A stretch of 64,000 bases of DNA, from NCBI GenBank assembly GCA_038087035.1, contig CP051187.1, positions 6,392,001 through 6,456,000 of the forward strand, in the 5' to 3' direction. This document shows positions 9,011-18,943 of the stretch, in pieces (position 1 is the stretch's first letter; each line of letters starts with the position of its first letter). The DNA comes from Gloeotrichia echinulata CP02. Its GTDB lineage: Bacteria > Cyanobacteriota > Cyanobacteriia > Cyanobacteriales > Nostocaceae. The notes below the pieces were generated by a model, which searched no databases, had not been told where the DNA came from, and was given only the letters and a program-made list of their open reading frames with translations. The position numbers and the translations under genes were made by a program.

Positions 9011-10231
9011 TTATAGAGACTTGGGTATAAATGAGCTTTTAGTTAATTGCAGACTAAGAGTCAAAGCCACCAACATTACTAAAGCTCCACTCAAAAAAGG
9101 AGCAGAACTACCAAATTTTATAAAGCTCATCCCTGCCCATATTGGTCCGATAATTCTTGCCAAAGCGGATAAAGAACTAGCAACTCCTAACATTTGTCCT
9201 TGTTGTTCTGCTGTTGTAAACTGAGATATTAGACTGTTTAATATAGGTTGGCTAATACTAATTCCCCAAGCTACAAATGTCATGGTAATTAACAATAAAA
9301 TTAGGCTTTTTGAAAAGCCAAGTAGCAGTAATCCCAAACCTAATCCTGCTATTCCTAAAATAAGGAGCTTGATTTCACCCAAGTGTTTCTTCAGCAATCC
9401 TATGAGTCCTCCTTGGATGATTGTGCTGAGAACACCCATGAAGGCAAAAAGATAGCTAGTTTGTCCAGGTCCCCAATTTAATTGCTGCTTAGACCACAGA
9501 GCCAATGTAGAGTCCATAGCCGCAACCGCAAAGGTGACTAAAAAGTATATTGCCACGAGGACGCCGATCTGTGGATGCTTTAACACCTCTAGCAAATTTA
9601 GCCGTTGCTTATGGTGCTGACGATGAGCTTTAATTTTGGCTTTCATCTCTGGATTGAGAGATTCTGGAAGTAAAATTAAGGTGGAAAGCAGTGCCAATAC
9701 AGATAATCCGGCGGCGAATAATGACGGTAGATGAAAGTTGGCATTTTGCGGATCAGTCCCGGTCAATATACCGCCAATAGCAGGACCGAAAATGAACCCA
9801 AGACCAAAAGCTGCTCCTATGACACCCATCCCACGGGATCGATTAGTTGGTGTGGTAATGTCTGCTACATATGCCTGAGCTGTGGAAATGTTCCCAGCCA
9901 TGACTCCAGCAAGACCACGAGCCACAAATAAAATCCATAACGAATTCGCAACGCCTAATCCTATATATGCAATTACTGAACCTGATAAAGTAAGTAACAA
10001 AATAGGACGACGCCCATAGCGATCGCTTAATTTACCCCACAATGCTGCAAATAAAAACTGCATCAACGAGTAAATAGCTACAAGTAGCGTTGCTACATCT
10101 GGCTTTGCACCGAATTGTTCCGCGTACAAAGGAAGTATTGGCAGAACAATTCCGAAGCCGAGTAGGTCTATAAAAACAGTTAAAAACAAAGCAAATAAAG
10201 CTTTGCGATTATTCTTATTTTCCATCATCAC
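9011..10231 (-). CDS. MFS transporter, TetA/DHA1-like
   Basis: 406-residue inner-membrane secondary transporter with 12 predicted membrane helices, probably a proton-coupled drug or metabolite exporter. Seen: an N-terminal TMS1 (FLTVFIDLLGFGIVLPILPLY), motif A GKLSDRYGRRP (66-76) and motif C-like GAAFGLGFIFGPAIGG. These resemble the tetracycline-resistance-like branch of DHA1 carriers. Three consecutive ATGs (MMM) leave the exact start open by two codons. It is flanked by MITEs on its 3' side and a 27-bp palindrome on its 5' side. Substrate cannot be inferred. Confidence 0.88.
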   Translation of the reverse strand: MMMENKNNRKALFALFLTVFIDLLGFGIVLPILPLYAEQFGAKPDVATLLVAIYSLMQFLFAALWGKLSDRYGRRPILLLTLSGSVIAYIGLGVANSLWILFVARGLAGVMAGNISTAQAYVADITTPTNRSRGMGVIGAAFGLGFIFGPAIGGILTGTDPQNANFHLPSLFAAGLSVLALLSTLILLPESLNPEMKAKIKAHRQHHKQRLNLLEVLKHPQIGVLVAIYFLVTFAVAAMDSTLALWSKQQLNWGPGQTSYLFAFMGVLSTIIQGGLIGLLKKHLGEIKLLILGIAGLGLGLLLLGFSKSLILLLITMTFVAWGISISQPILNSLISQFTTAEQQGQMLGVASSLSALARIIGPIWAGMSFIKFGSSAPFLSGALVMLVALTLSLQLTKSSFIPKSL

Positions 10232-10340
10232 AAGTCCCCTGGGTATATCACTGATATCAATAAATTAAAGGCAATAGGCAATAGAAATATAGCAATCCTA
10301 ATTAGGGTTTGAAAAATATCTGAAAAATATCAGTGCTGCT

Positions 10341-10367
10341 GTTGACGGTTGACTGTCAACCGTCAAC
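10341..10367. promoter_or_regulatory. 27-bp perfect palindrome upstream of the MFS gene
   Basis: Arms GTTGACGGTTGAC with a single central T, about 110 bp before the MFS start. It could be an operator, a transcript hairpin or a repeat; nothing decides between these. Confidence 0.6.
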
Positions 10368-10554
10368 TTTGAACAGCCGATATGGGAAATTTCACAAATT
10401 ATTTAGGACTATTGGTGTGCAGATGGAAATTATTACATGTTGGATATGACAATAATTAATTTTCAATTGCATCAAGATTTGTCATCACAAACACTAAAAA
10501 CCCTAAATTAATTTTAGGGATATCAAGGAAAACTTTAGGCAACTTTCGTGAAAT

Positions 10555-10740
10555 TTATCCAGTAATTAATTGTCCCAAAGTTCTTTGAATTTGAAGATGG
10601 TTTAGCCATATAGCATGGAATAAACCGACTATTATAATCATGCCGATAATGCTACTAATACAAGCAACTATCATTTCGTGTTTTCGTATAGCTTTTTGTA
10701 TTTTAGCGTCTATCATCTGTTCCATTTCTCTATGGGTCAT
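10555..10740 (-). CDS. Small single-pass membrane protein (putative)
   Basis: 61 residues: an amphipathic charged N-terminus (MTHREMEQMIDAKIQKAIRK) followed by one hydrophobic helix (IVACISSIIGMIIIVGLF) and a short tail. The composition and N-terminal helix look protein-like rather than random. No strong SD and no known family. Surrounded by AT-rich non-coding DNA. Confidence 0.45.
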   Translation of the reverse strand: MTHREMEQMIDAKIQKAIRKHEMIVACISSIIGMIIIVGLFHAIWLNHLQIQRTLGQLITG

Positions 10741-11167
10741 AAGCTTGTAAAATTTATTCTATTTTTTCTGTATGTTCAAAAATATAATAGTATATTTTTT
10801 TTCCATCGGTACTACATTGATTACATTATTAGTTTTTTAAAACTATAGCACATGATTAATCATAGTTTTTTATGCTTGTAAAGAATGTTAATCATATTAT
10901 CATGAATACTTCATAAAATCTTCATTAAAAGATGCATATTAAGACGAGGTATGAGAACAAAAAAAACAATTGCTAGCACTTGTTTTTTATTTTAAAAAAG
11001 AAAAAAGTCTTGGTTGTAAGGTCAGGATTTTTGCGATTCAGCAGAACATTTATAACTACTCCAGATGCAAGGGCTGGGGATTGCACTTCTCTGCGAGACG
11101 CTACGCGAACGGCTCCGCTCTGTTACCAGGGATTGGGGATTGGGGGACAATCTCTCTCCTCATTTCC
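10741..11167. other. AT-rich gap with repeats
   Basis: No supportable gene. The left part is very AT-rich. The right part (about 11066-11160) holds dispersed repeat pieces (GACGCTACGCGAACGGCTCC; GGGATTGGGGATTGGGG) that also occur at 25080-25200. Confidence 0.5.
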
Positions 11168-12211
11168 TCACCGCGTCCGCAACAACTGGACAAAGGTATC
11201 ACTCACCGTGTGGTCTTTGGTATCTGCGGCGTATTGAATTAACTTTTCTCGCAGTTCTTTGGCTGCGTCTAAGGGTAATAAATTAGCGAGTAAAAAGTAC
11301 ACTCCGCGAAATCGGGAGTCGCCCATATTATCAATTAATATATTTTCGGTTTGGGGGCTGTCACCGAGAAAGTTTTGCACTAAAAAGAAGTCCATAATTT
11401 TGTCGTGGCGAAAGTACCATTCTCGCTTGGCTTCGCCTTGATCGTTTTGCCATTGACGGCTGACGACCATTTTATATTTCTCGTCTTCTAAAGACTTCAA
11501 AACTTGATAAAATTCATCCGCTGGTAAGGCTTGTTTATCTGCAAGTCGCATTTGATAAACTGCGGCGGAGAATTGTTTGAGGGGGAATTCCTGTTTCCAT
11601 TCGTGGAGATATTCATCAGCCATTAAGTTATATTGCTGTTCTTGCAGTCGAAATAAATTAGGTTGTTTGCCTTGTGATATCATTAAGGCTACGACAGTTA
11701 AATCCATCGGATTAGAAAGAATCCGCAAGGCTGCGTTTAACTCTTCTGGCAATTGCTGGGGATTCAGGGCTGTGGTTAAATATTCGGTGCAGGCTGTGGT
11801 GTAATCAGTTCCTTGAACTTGGGCATTTTTGGGGAGTCGCGATTGGCGAGAAAGCAAAAACTCTTGAATTTGTGCTTGTTCTAAGGGCTGCAATTTATAT
11901 GTCTTAGCTGTGGAAGGGGCTATCCACTCCAGGGGCTGGGTGGTCATGATGATGTTACCCCGGAAGTAATTTTCCACAAACTGGGCGATTTTGGCTCGCG
12001 TGTCGGCGGTGACTTCGTTAAGTCCGTCGATGCAGATGTCAATAGCGCCACTGTAAATCAGGTTTTTGAGAAAGTCGCCGTCTTGGGTTTGACCGTGTAG
12101 TTTTTGCTGAATTGCTTCAATTACACCTTTATCACATTTGTGGGCGGGGAGAAAAACCACGATGCGCTGGGAGGTTGTTAGCAGATGGGGGAGAAACATC
12201 GACTTGCGTGA
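11168..12211 (-). pseudogene. NACHT-type STAND NTPase, 3' fragment (Walker A lost)
   Basis: About 348 codons of the C-terminal half of a NACHT NTPase. Seen: KSMFLPHLL, the helix directly after a P-loop lysine, at the very start; Walker B-like IDICIDGLNEV; NACHT sensor-type MTTQPLEW; then a helical region ending VSDTFVQLLRTR. The residues before KS, which should complete GxxGxGKS, are replaced by the end of an IS200/IS605-type relic, so ATP binding is destroyed. The frame itself is intact to its stop. Together with the pieces at 12514-12735 and 12736-14247 it formed one HEAT/membrane/NACHT protein of the kind that acts as a sensor or defence ATPase; that role is inference from the family. Confidence 0.85.
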
Positions 12212-12513
12212 CATACTCCCACACTGATGCAAGCATACAGTGTGGGCTTCTCAGCGACTCCCGGTATCCCGTCGGACATTAACTGAGCTTTGTTTAGACT
12301 GCACGAGATGCCCCACCGCACAGTTGAACAAGTACAAAAATGTTCAATCCTTTGTACTGTCAGAGTTTTACCTACCCACAGAAGCAACACACAAATGTCT
12401 ATTACTGGGTAGAACCCCATACTCTGAGTTGTCAAGGTTCTGCAAAGAGACGACCAGCATTTTCGGCTTTGCCATCTAGTGCTATTGTAGTGAAAATATC
12501 ATTACAATGCAAT
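12212..12513 (-). mobile_element. IS200/IS605-type relic without ORF, inside the NACHT gene
   Basis: About 300 bp without coding potential separating two in-frame parts of the NACHT gene. On the minus strand it ends with a hairpin (CCCACACTG and CAGTGTGGG arms) followed by GAGTATGTCA. I recognise this as the right-end/guide-RNA scaffold style of cyanobacterial TnpB elements. About 50 host codons appear to be missing as well, so insertion was accompanied or followed by deletion. Confidence 0.65.
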
Positions 12514-12735
12514 TAACAGGGAAGGTTTAAAGGGTTCAAATAATTTGCGGCGGAAGAAAGGAACCCAGGTGAGGAGAAAGCCGACATAGCCCACACCCAG
12601 AATGCGGCGTACCCAGGGGTTCCAGAAAAAGATGGCTTGGACTTGGGGGAATTTGGGGTAGGCGAAAATCAGAGCCAGCCAGAAGGTAAGATGAATGATG
12701 ATAGTGTTTCGGCTACGGACAATCCATTGCCAACC
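12514..12735 (-). pseudogene. Membrane-spanning middle segment of the broken HEAT-NACHT gene
   Basis: Open frame, in the same frame as the HEAT ORF, beginning right after its TAA (12738-12736). It reads GWQWIVRSRNTIIHLTF, then two hydrophobic stretches (FWLALIFAYP; ILGVGYVGFLLTWVPFF) and KLFEPFKPSLL, where it meets the relic. It has no start codon of its own. This is the linker/TM region expected between HEAT repeats and a NACHT domain. Confidence 0.75.
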
Positions 12736-14247
12736 TTACAGATTATCGATTACCGACTGCACTGCATTAGCATTGGTAGAGTTGATTGTTTTCAGGTTGC
12801 TGAGATGACTTTGCAGTAAATTGATATCTTGTAATTTCCAGTCAACATTTTTGTTGGCGGCGACTTCTGCAATTTGCTTTGCTAAGTCCTCTCGTAATTC
12901 TTTTAAGTCTTTAGTAGGTTCCCAGGCTTTGAGAAAGACTTGAAGTGTTTTGACGCCTTCATCATGTGTGAGTTTATCAGGAATACTTTTAGGTTTGCCC
13001 AGCCATGTCAGCAGGGTTTTGACTTCATCAGTACCGCCACTCAGGAAATAAGTGAAAAATCGCCACAGTTGGAAATCTGATTGACTATCGTAATAGACGC
13101 TATCGAGAATTACAACCACATTATTTAAGTTGAGTTGTTCTATGTTTGCCAAAGCTAATGCTGCATACCCACGAACATAGGCGTCAACGGTTTTATCCTT
13201 GAGGATGTCGGCGATATCTTTGACGTAGGGTTTGGCTGCATCTCCCAGATTTCCCAATGCTGCTGCTGCACTGCTACGAACAGAGGCGTTAACGGTTTTA
13301 TCCTTGAGGATGTCGGCGATATCTTTGACGTAGAGTTTGGCTGCATCTCCCAGTTTTCCCAAAGCTGATGCTGCACCGTAACGAACATAGGCGTCAACGG
13401 TTTTATCCTTGAGGATGTCGGCGATATCTTTGACGTAGGGTTTGGCTGCATCTCCCAGATTTCCCAAAGCTGATGCTGCACTGCTACGAACATCGGCGTG
13501 AACGGTTTTATCCTTGAGGATGTCGGCGATATCTTTGACGTAGGGTTTGGCTGCATCTCCCAGATTTTCCAATGCTTTTGCTGCACTGCTACGAACCCAG
13601 GCGTTAACGGTTTTATCCTTGAGGAAGTCGAGGATATCTTTGACGTAGGGTTTGGCTGCATCTCCCAGATTTCCCAATGCTGATGCTGCACTGCTACGAA
13701 CATTGGCGTCAACGGTTTTATCCTTGAGGATGTCGAGGATATCTTTGACGTAGGGTTTGGCTGCATCTCCCAGATTTCCCAATGCTGATGCTGCACTGCT
13801 ACGAACATAGTCCTCAACGGTTTTATCCTTGAGGATGTCGGCGATATCTTTGACGTAGGGTTTGGCTGCATCTCCCAGATTTCCCAATGCTGATGCTGCA
13901 CTGCTACGAACATAGTCCTCAACGGTTTTATCCTTGAGGATGTCAACAGCTTTTTTGGCAAGATCCTCCGGTTTCTCAATCACCGTTTTCAAGTTTTTAA
14001 GGTCATATTTACTGAATTTGCCAAAAGCATATCCCTTTACTTGGTCATGTCCATCACTAAGGGCAGCTACAATACCATTAATCTGCCACGCTTGCGGGTT
14101 TGGCTTGGGTTTTTCCTTCGCACTCACCCAAGACAGGGAGAGAAATAAGGAAAGGATGAATATTAAAGGATAAAGGATGTAAGGGGCAGGTTTGCTAGTC
14201 AGCCGGGGTGTTATCAGCATGATTCTGGGTAATAATCCAAATTGCAC
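12736..14247 (-). pseudogene. HEAT-repeat N-terminal part of the broken HEAT-NACHT protein
   Basis: 503 codons, still open and possibly translated. It has an N-terminal hydrophobic segment (YPLIFILSLFLSLSWVSA, about residues 26-43) acting as signal peptide or anchor. Eight HEAT-like repeats of 35 residues follow (DILKDKTV.. ..V RSSAASALGNLGDAAKPYVK), about residues 97-360, and then a helical domain ending AVQSVIDNL. The repeats are nearly identical at DNA level (105-bp units). The TAA stop is followed in frame by the membrane segment, which argues that the gene once continued into it. As it stands it could still yield an exported HEAT protein. Topology of the ancestral protein is uncertain. 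Confidence 0.8.
13167..13960. repeat. 105-bp tandem coding repeats (HEAT units)
   Basis: Eight near-identical 105-bp units; for instance AACGGTTTTATCCTTGAGGA recurs at 13501, 13606, 13711, 13816 and 13921. Variation is concentrated in the codons just after DKTV (for example EDYV, DANV, NAWV, HADV, NASV). Confidence 0.9.
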
Positions 14248-14396
14248 GCGGTTGTGATTATAATATCAGGGTTTCTCCGTGATTTTATGTATAATAATCT
14301 CACCGCTTTGTTTTTCCCTGTACGCTGTAATTTGTGACAACCGCGAGGTTTATCTACCTGTCTTCGCAGAAGTTTTTGGGTATGTCTTTTTTCACT

Positions 14397-14573
14397 GTCG
14401 TAAGGACAGAGGTTGCTGTCGTAAGGACAAAGGTTGCTGTCGTATAGCGTTTCTCGCCCTAGTGAGGTACATCGGTAAGGGCACGGCAGTGCCGTGCCCC
14501 TACATCGCGTGATACAATTTTGTACCTCATCTGAATAGGAAGTGCTATAAGGACAAAGGTTGCTGTCGTTACG
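14397..14573. repeat. 21-bp tandem repeat interrupted by a MITE
   Basis: Units of GTCGTAAGGACAAAGGTTGCT on both sides of the 103-bp element at 14445-14547. The array gives the original target sequence. Confidence 0.85.
14445..14547 (+). mobile_element. 103-bp MITE (family C), copy 1
   Basis: Starts TAGCGTTTCTCGCCC and ends AAGTGCTA, with a GGGCACGGC palindrome in the middle. It is flanked by TA on both sides, and the interrupted tandem repeat shows that one TA existed before insertion. Copies: 29860-29962 and 53661-53763. Confidence 0.9.
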
Positions 14574-14656
14574 ACAAAGGTTTTTTTTGTGATGACGCTT
14601 ATGTGTTTGTGAATAAATTATGAGGAAAACTTATGCAATGTGCCGGCTGTACTGTA

Positions 14657-14679
14657 GGGGCACGGCATTGCCGTGCCCC
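14657..14679. repeat. GC-rich dispersed palindrome, type 2
   Basis: GGGGCACGGCA-type palindrome identical to the core of the 103-bp MITE, here without the MITE ends. Confidence 0.85.
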
Positions 14680-14911
14680 TACCCCGTGGTATACTTAGCT
14701 GAAAGCTGCTGTAAGTTCAAACGCTTACCCGACATACTTTGTACCCCACCCCCAACCCCCTCTACCACGGGATAGAGGGGGCTAGGATATAACTTATGTC
14801 TCCCCATACTTCGGCTCCGCTCAGTACAAGTCTCCTCATCCCCCTCATCCCCCCATCCCGCCATCGGCAAGGTAAACTGGTGAAATTGGCTGTTCTACAA
14901 AAGATTGTCCT

Positions 14912-17062
14912 ATGCCTGCATTTTTATTAGAAGTTGGTACAGAAGAACTACCTGCAAACTTTCTCCGTGATGCGATTTTACAATGGCGATCGCGCATTCC
15001 GCAAAGTCTGCAAGCCAACAATCTCACGAGTGATGCGGTGGAAGTTTATGGTACTCCCCGACGTTTAGCGGTACTCATCAAAGGTCTACCATCGCAACAA
15101 CCAGACCGGGAAGAGGAAATCAAAGGACCACCAGCCCAAGCTGCTTTTAAGGATGGTAAACCGACGCCCGCTGCTGCTGGGTTTGCGAAAAAGCAAGGTG
15201 TGGAACTGGAAGCTTTGGAAATTCGCCCCACGGACAAGGGGGATTTTGTCTTTGTCAACAAAAGCATTCCCGGTCGTCCGGTGGCGGAAATTTTGACGGA
15301 ACTGGTTCCCCAATGGATTTTGAGTTTAGAAGGGAAGCGGTTGATGCGCTGGGGTGATGGGGATGTGCGGTTTTCTCGCCCGATTCGTTGGCTGGTGGCT
15401 TTGTTGGATGATGCGGTGTTACCGATTGAATTGGTGAATGCTTCTAAAATTGTCAAGAGCGATCGCGTTTCCCAATCTCATCGGGTTTTGCATCCAGAAC
15501 CTGTGACCATTGCCCGTGCTACTGATTATGTTACCACCTTACGCTCTGTTTATGTGGCAGTTGATGCCCAGGAACGGGCGACGAACATTGCAGCGGAAGT
15601 TAACGCATCTGTACAAACGTTAAATGGTCATGCCGAAATCTACCCTGATTTGTTAGAAGAAGTCAGTAATTTGGTAGAATGGCCTTCGCCTGTTGTTGGT
15701 AAATTTGAAGATGAATTTTTGAACTTACCCACGGAGGTGATTACCACTGTCATGGTGAGTCACCAGCGTTATTTCCCAGTTTTCAAAGCCGCAGATAGCA
15801 AAGAATTACTGCCTTATTTCGTCACCATTTCCAACGGAGACCCCAGCAAAGCTGATATCATTGCCGTAGGGAATGAAAGAGTCATCCGCGCCCGTTTGGC
15901 TGATGGACAGTTTTTCTACAAAACAGATTTAGCCAAGCCTTTAGAAAGTTATTTACCTCAGTTAGAAAAGGTCACATTCCAAGAAGATTTAGGTTCGCTG
16001 CGTGTCAAGGTCGATAGAATTGTCAAAATTGCCGGACAAATTACAGACCAACTGCAATTAGCAGCCGATCAACGCCAGAATATTCAAAGAGCCGCTTTGC
16101 TAATTAAAGCTGACCTTGTTACTCAAATGGTATACGAATTCCCGGAATTGCAAGGAATTATGGGGGAAAAGTATGCCTTAGCTAGTGGCGAAACTTCCGA
16201 AGTTGCCAAGGCAATTTTTGAACATTATTTACCCCGAAATGCTGATGATATTTTACCCCAAACCATCACAGGTCAAGTTGTCGCCTTAGCCGATAAATTA
16301 GACACCTTGGTAAGTATCTTTGGCTTGGGTTTAATTCCCACAGGTTCATCTGACCCCTTTGCTTTGCGACGGGCAGCAAATGCGGTAATTAACATTGCCT
16401 GGGCGGCTAACTTACCAATTAATTTAGCACATCTACTAGAGCAAATCACTACAGATTTTGTCGCCGCCTATGACAAAGAACAAGCGCCATTAGTTGCGAC
16501 ATTGCGAGACTTTTTCCTGCAACGTATCCGCACCCTACTGCAAGAAGAAAAGCAGATAGATTATGACCTAGTAAATGCCGTCTTGGGAGAAAATGACCCC
16601 GAATATGCCGAAAGGGCATTAAAAGATTTATTAGATGTCCGCGATCGCGCATTATATCTCCAACAAATTCGCCATGACGGTACCTTAGATCACATTTACG
16701 AAACTGTTAACCGTTCCGCTCGATTAGCAGTCCAAGGAGACTTGGATACACAACAACTAGACCCAACAGCAGTAGTTCAGCCAGAACTCTTCCAAAAGCC
16801 TTCCGAAGCAGCTTTTTACAATGCCATAGTCGAATTAGTGCCGCAAACACAAGTAGCCCAGCAATCACGAAATTACCAACTGTTAGTAGCAGCGCTAGGG
16901 AAAATCACCCCAACGGTTAGTAGCTTTTTTGATGGTGCTGACAGCGTTTTAGTGATGGACCCCAATCCCGACATCAAGCGCAATCGGTTACATTTACTCG
17001 GTTTACTTCGCAATCATGCCCGTGTCTTAGCTGATTTTGGCGCCATTGTCAAAAATTTGTAG
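14912..17062 (+). CDS. glyS: Glycyl-tRNA synthetase beta subunit
   Basis: 716 residues, the usual length of the bacterial beta subunit, which pairs with GlyQ in an alpha2beta2 enzyme that charges tRNA-Gly in the cytoplasm. Hallmarks: N-terminal FLLEVGTEELPANFL, the GTPRRLA strand, KSIPGRPVAEIL, RWGDGDVRFSRPIRWLVAL, and the HD-like region EGIMGEKYALASGE replaced here by QGIMGEKYALASGE. The C-terminal anticodon-binding-like part ends NHARVLADFGAIVKNL. No glyQ is nearby, which is common in cyanobacteria. The start ATG gives the conserved MPAFLLEVG. Confidence 0.97.
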   Translation: MPAFLLEVGTEELPANFLRDAILQWRSRIPQSLQANNLTSDAVEVYGTPRRLAVLIKGLPSQQPDREEEIKGPPAQAAFKDGKPTPAAAGFAKKQGVELEALEIRPTDKGDFVFVNKSIPGRPVAEILTELVPQWILSLEGKRLMRWGDGDVRFSRPIRWLVALLDDAVLPIELVNASKIVKSDRVSQSHRVLHPEPVTIARATDYVTTLRSVYVAVDAQERATNIAAEVNASVQTLNGHAEIYPDLLEEVSNLVEWPSPVVGKFEDEFLNLPTEVITTVMVSHQRYFPVFKAADSKELLPYFVTISNGDPSKADIIAVGNERVIRARLADGQFFYKTDLAKPLESYLPQLEKVTFQEDLGSLRVKVDRIVKIAGQITDQLQLAADQRQNIQRAALLIKADLVTQMVYEFPELQGIMGEKYALASGETSEVAKAIFEHYLPRNADDILPQTITGQVVALADKLDTLVSIFGLGLIPTGSSDPFALRRAANAVINIAWAANLPINLAHLLEQITTDFVAAYDKEQAPLVATLRDFFLQRIRTLLQEEKQIDYDLVNAVLGENDPEYAERALKDLLDVRDRALYLQQIRHDGTLDHIYETVNRSARLAVQGDLDTQQLDPTAVVQPELFQKPSEAAFYNAIVELVPQTQVAQQSRNYQLLVAALGKITPTVSSFFDGADSVLVMDPNPDIKRNRLHLLGLLRNHARVLADFGAIVKNL

Positions 17063-17149
17063 CATCAGTCAATTAAGGGTGGTGTAATTTTGGGAAATAA
17101 ACGCTACTATAGGTAGTGCTTAACCGGGGATCTCTGCTACACACAGTCT

Positions 17150-18523
17150 ATGCCAAAAGCTTCTGTAATTGGATTAGGAAAATCCGGGATTGCTGCGGCG
17201 AGATTGTTGCAAAGGGAAGGCTGGGAGGTAGTGCTAAGTGATAGCAACACCTCCCCAACCCTCCTTGAACAACAACAACAACTCGCGGCGGAGCAAATAA
17301 CCGTTAAACTGGGGCATTCCCCGGAGTTAAATGGTTCAGAAATCCCGCAATTAATTGTCGTCAGTCCGGGAGTGCCTTGGGATATTCCCATATTAATCAA
17401 GGCACGAGAATTAGGCATTGAAACCATTGGCGAAATGCAACTCGCTTGGTTGAATTTGCAATCAATCCCTTGGGTAGGAATTACCGGCACTAACGGTAAA
17501 ACCACCACAACTGCTTTAACTGCAGCCATATTTCAAGCAGCAGGATTAAACGCCCCCGCCTGTGGTAATATTGGCTATGCTGCCTGTGAAGTTGCCTTAG
17601 CTGCAACACCTCCCGACTGGGTGATTGGGGAACTTAGCAGTTATCAAATAGAATCATCTACTACCCTTACCCCCCGCATCGGTGTTTGGACAACATTCAC
17701 ACCAGATCACCTCAGTCGCCACAAAACTTTAAAAAATTACTACAACATCAAAGCCAAGTTGTTGCGTCAATCGCAATTGCAAGTGTTTAATGGTGATGAT
17801 GTCTACTTGAGCAAAGTGGGTGTCATTGATTGGCCTGATGCCTATTGGACAAGTGTTAAAGGCAAAGATTACCTGATTGGTGAAAAAGGCTTTTACATCG
17901 AAAATGGCTGGGTTATAGAAAAGTTGACTCCAACCGCAACACCAGAACCCATTGTAGAAGTATCTGCTTTGCGGATGGTAGGAGAACATAACCAGCAAAA
18001 TTTGCTCATGGCTGTAGCAGCAGCGCGGTTAGCCGGAATTGCAGCCGATGCTATTGAACATGGGGTGCGGGAATTTCCAGGAGTTCCCCATCGTTTAGAA
18101 CATATCTGCACTTGGGAAGGTATTGATTTTATTAACGATAGCAAAGCCACCAACTACGACGCAGCCGAAGTCGGGTTAGCATCTGTTAACAGTCCCGCCA
18201 TTTTAATCGCCGGTGGCGAAGCTAAAGCGGGTGATGACACAGGCTGGCTAGCAAAAATTCAAGCCAAAGCCGGCGCAGTCTTATTAATTGGTAACGCTGC
18301 GCCTGCATTTGCCCAACGGCTACAAGAGGTGGGATATGCTAATTACGAAATTGTCGAAACAATGGAGAAAGCAATTCCCAAATCAGCCCAATTAGCGAAA
18401 CAACATCAAGCTTCTGTGGTGTTACTATCTCCAGCTTGCGCGAGTTTCGACCAATATCCTAATTTTGAAGTCCGGGGTGATGATTTTCGTCAGTTGTGTT
18501 TGGCGTGGGTGCAAAAAAACTAA
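17150..18523 (+). CDS. murD: UDP-N-acetylmuramoyl-L-alanine--D-glutamate ligase
   Basis: Cytoplasmic Mur ligase that adds D-Glu to UDP-MurNAc-L-Ala with ATP in peptidoglycan synthesis. 457 residues. Seen: N-terminal Rossmann-like VIGLGKSGIAAARLL, the central P-loop GTNGKTT (113-119), ELSSYQIE, FTPDHLSRH, NQQNLLMAVAAA, and the C-terminal domain with HRLE and NDSKATN. All are typical for MurD. It follows glyS by 88 bp on the same strand and could be cotranscribed, though unrelated in function. Confidence 0.97.
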   Translation: MPKASVIGLGKSGIAAARLLQREGWEVVLSDSNTSPTLLEQQQQLAAEQITVKLGHSPELNGSEIPQLIVVSPGVPWDIPILIKARELGIETIGEMQLAWLNLQSIPWVGITGTNGKTTTTALTAAIFQAAGLNAPACGNIGYAACEVALAATPPDWVIGELSSYQIESSTTLTPRIGVWTTFTPDHLSRHKTLKNYYNIKAKLLRQSQLQVFNGDDVYLSKVGVIDWPDAYWTSVKGKDYLIGEKGFYIENGWVIEKLTPTATPEPIVEVSALRMVGEHNQQNLLMAVAAARLAGIAADAIEHGVREFPGVPHRLEHICTWEGIDFINDSKATNYDAAEVGLASVNSPAILIAGGEAKAGDDTGWLAKIQAKAGAVLLIGNAAPAFAQRLQEVGYANYEIVETMEKAIPKSAQLAKQHQASVVLLSPACASFDQYPNFEVRGDDFRQLCLAWVQKN

Positions 18524-18943
18524 ACAGTTTGTAGTAGCCTGAAAGCGCTAAAGCTCCACTACAAATTTAGGGCTAGCCCTTTCAATGTGAGTAAAAATTT
18601 TGCTCAAAAAATCCCTTTTTCATCTTTTATATCTGTGTCCTCTGTGGGTAAGTAGTTAAATAAATTACTTTTTTAACCGCTGAGTCCGCAGAGAGCGCAG
18701 AGAAAAAAATGGATTTTACCAAAAAAAAACTGGGTCTAGAGCCACCGTCCTTTTTTTAGAATCACCGCCCTAAAAGTGCGGTGAGAACGTCAAAAGTCAC
18801 CTTGAAAGGGTATCACGGTCTGGGTACTTAACAGGTTATTATATACCAGGTAGGCTCGACCTCTGTGGAACACCATGTATCCCCAATTATCCCATTTCCA
18901 TGCATCCTGGTGTACGCAGTTCATAACAGCTACTTAAATTGAA
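18524..18943. other. Intergenic region before the AEC pair
   Basis: 420 bp, no gene. It contains a decayed IS-end-like stretch (CTGGGTCTAGAGCC at about 18729) resembling the outer end of the element at 27262-27427, and presumably the promoter of the following transporter. Confidence 0.4.

Noticed and set aside
12178..12435. 85-codon minus-strand ORF in the NACHT gap
   Set aside because: Spans the IS relic and its junction; no TnpB motifs in any frame.
13155..13979. 274-codon repetitive ORF within the HEAT gene
   Set aside because: Out-of-frame shadow of the 105-bp repeats; length 105 is divisible by 3, so a second frame stays open.
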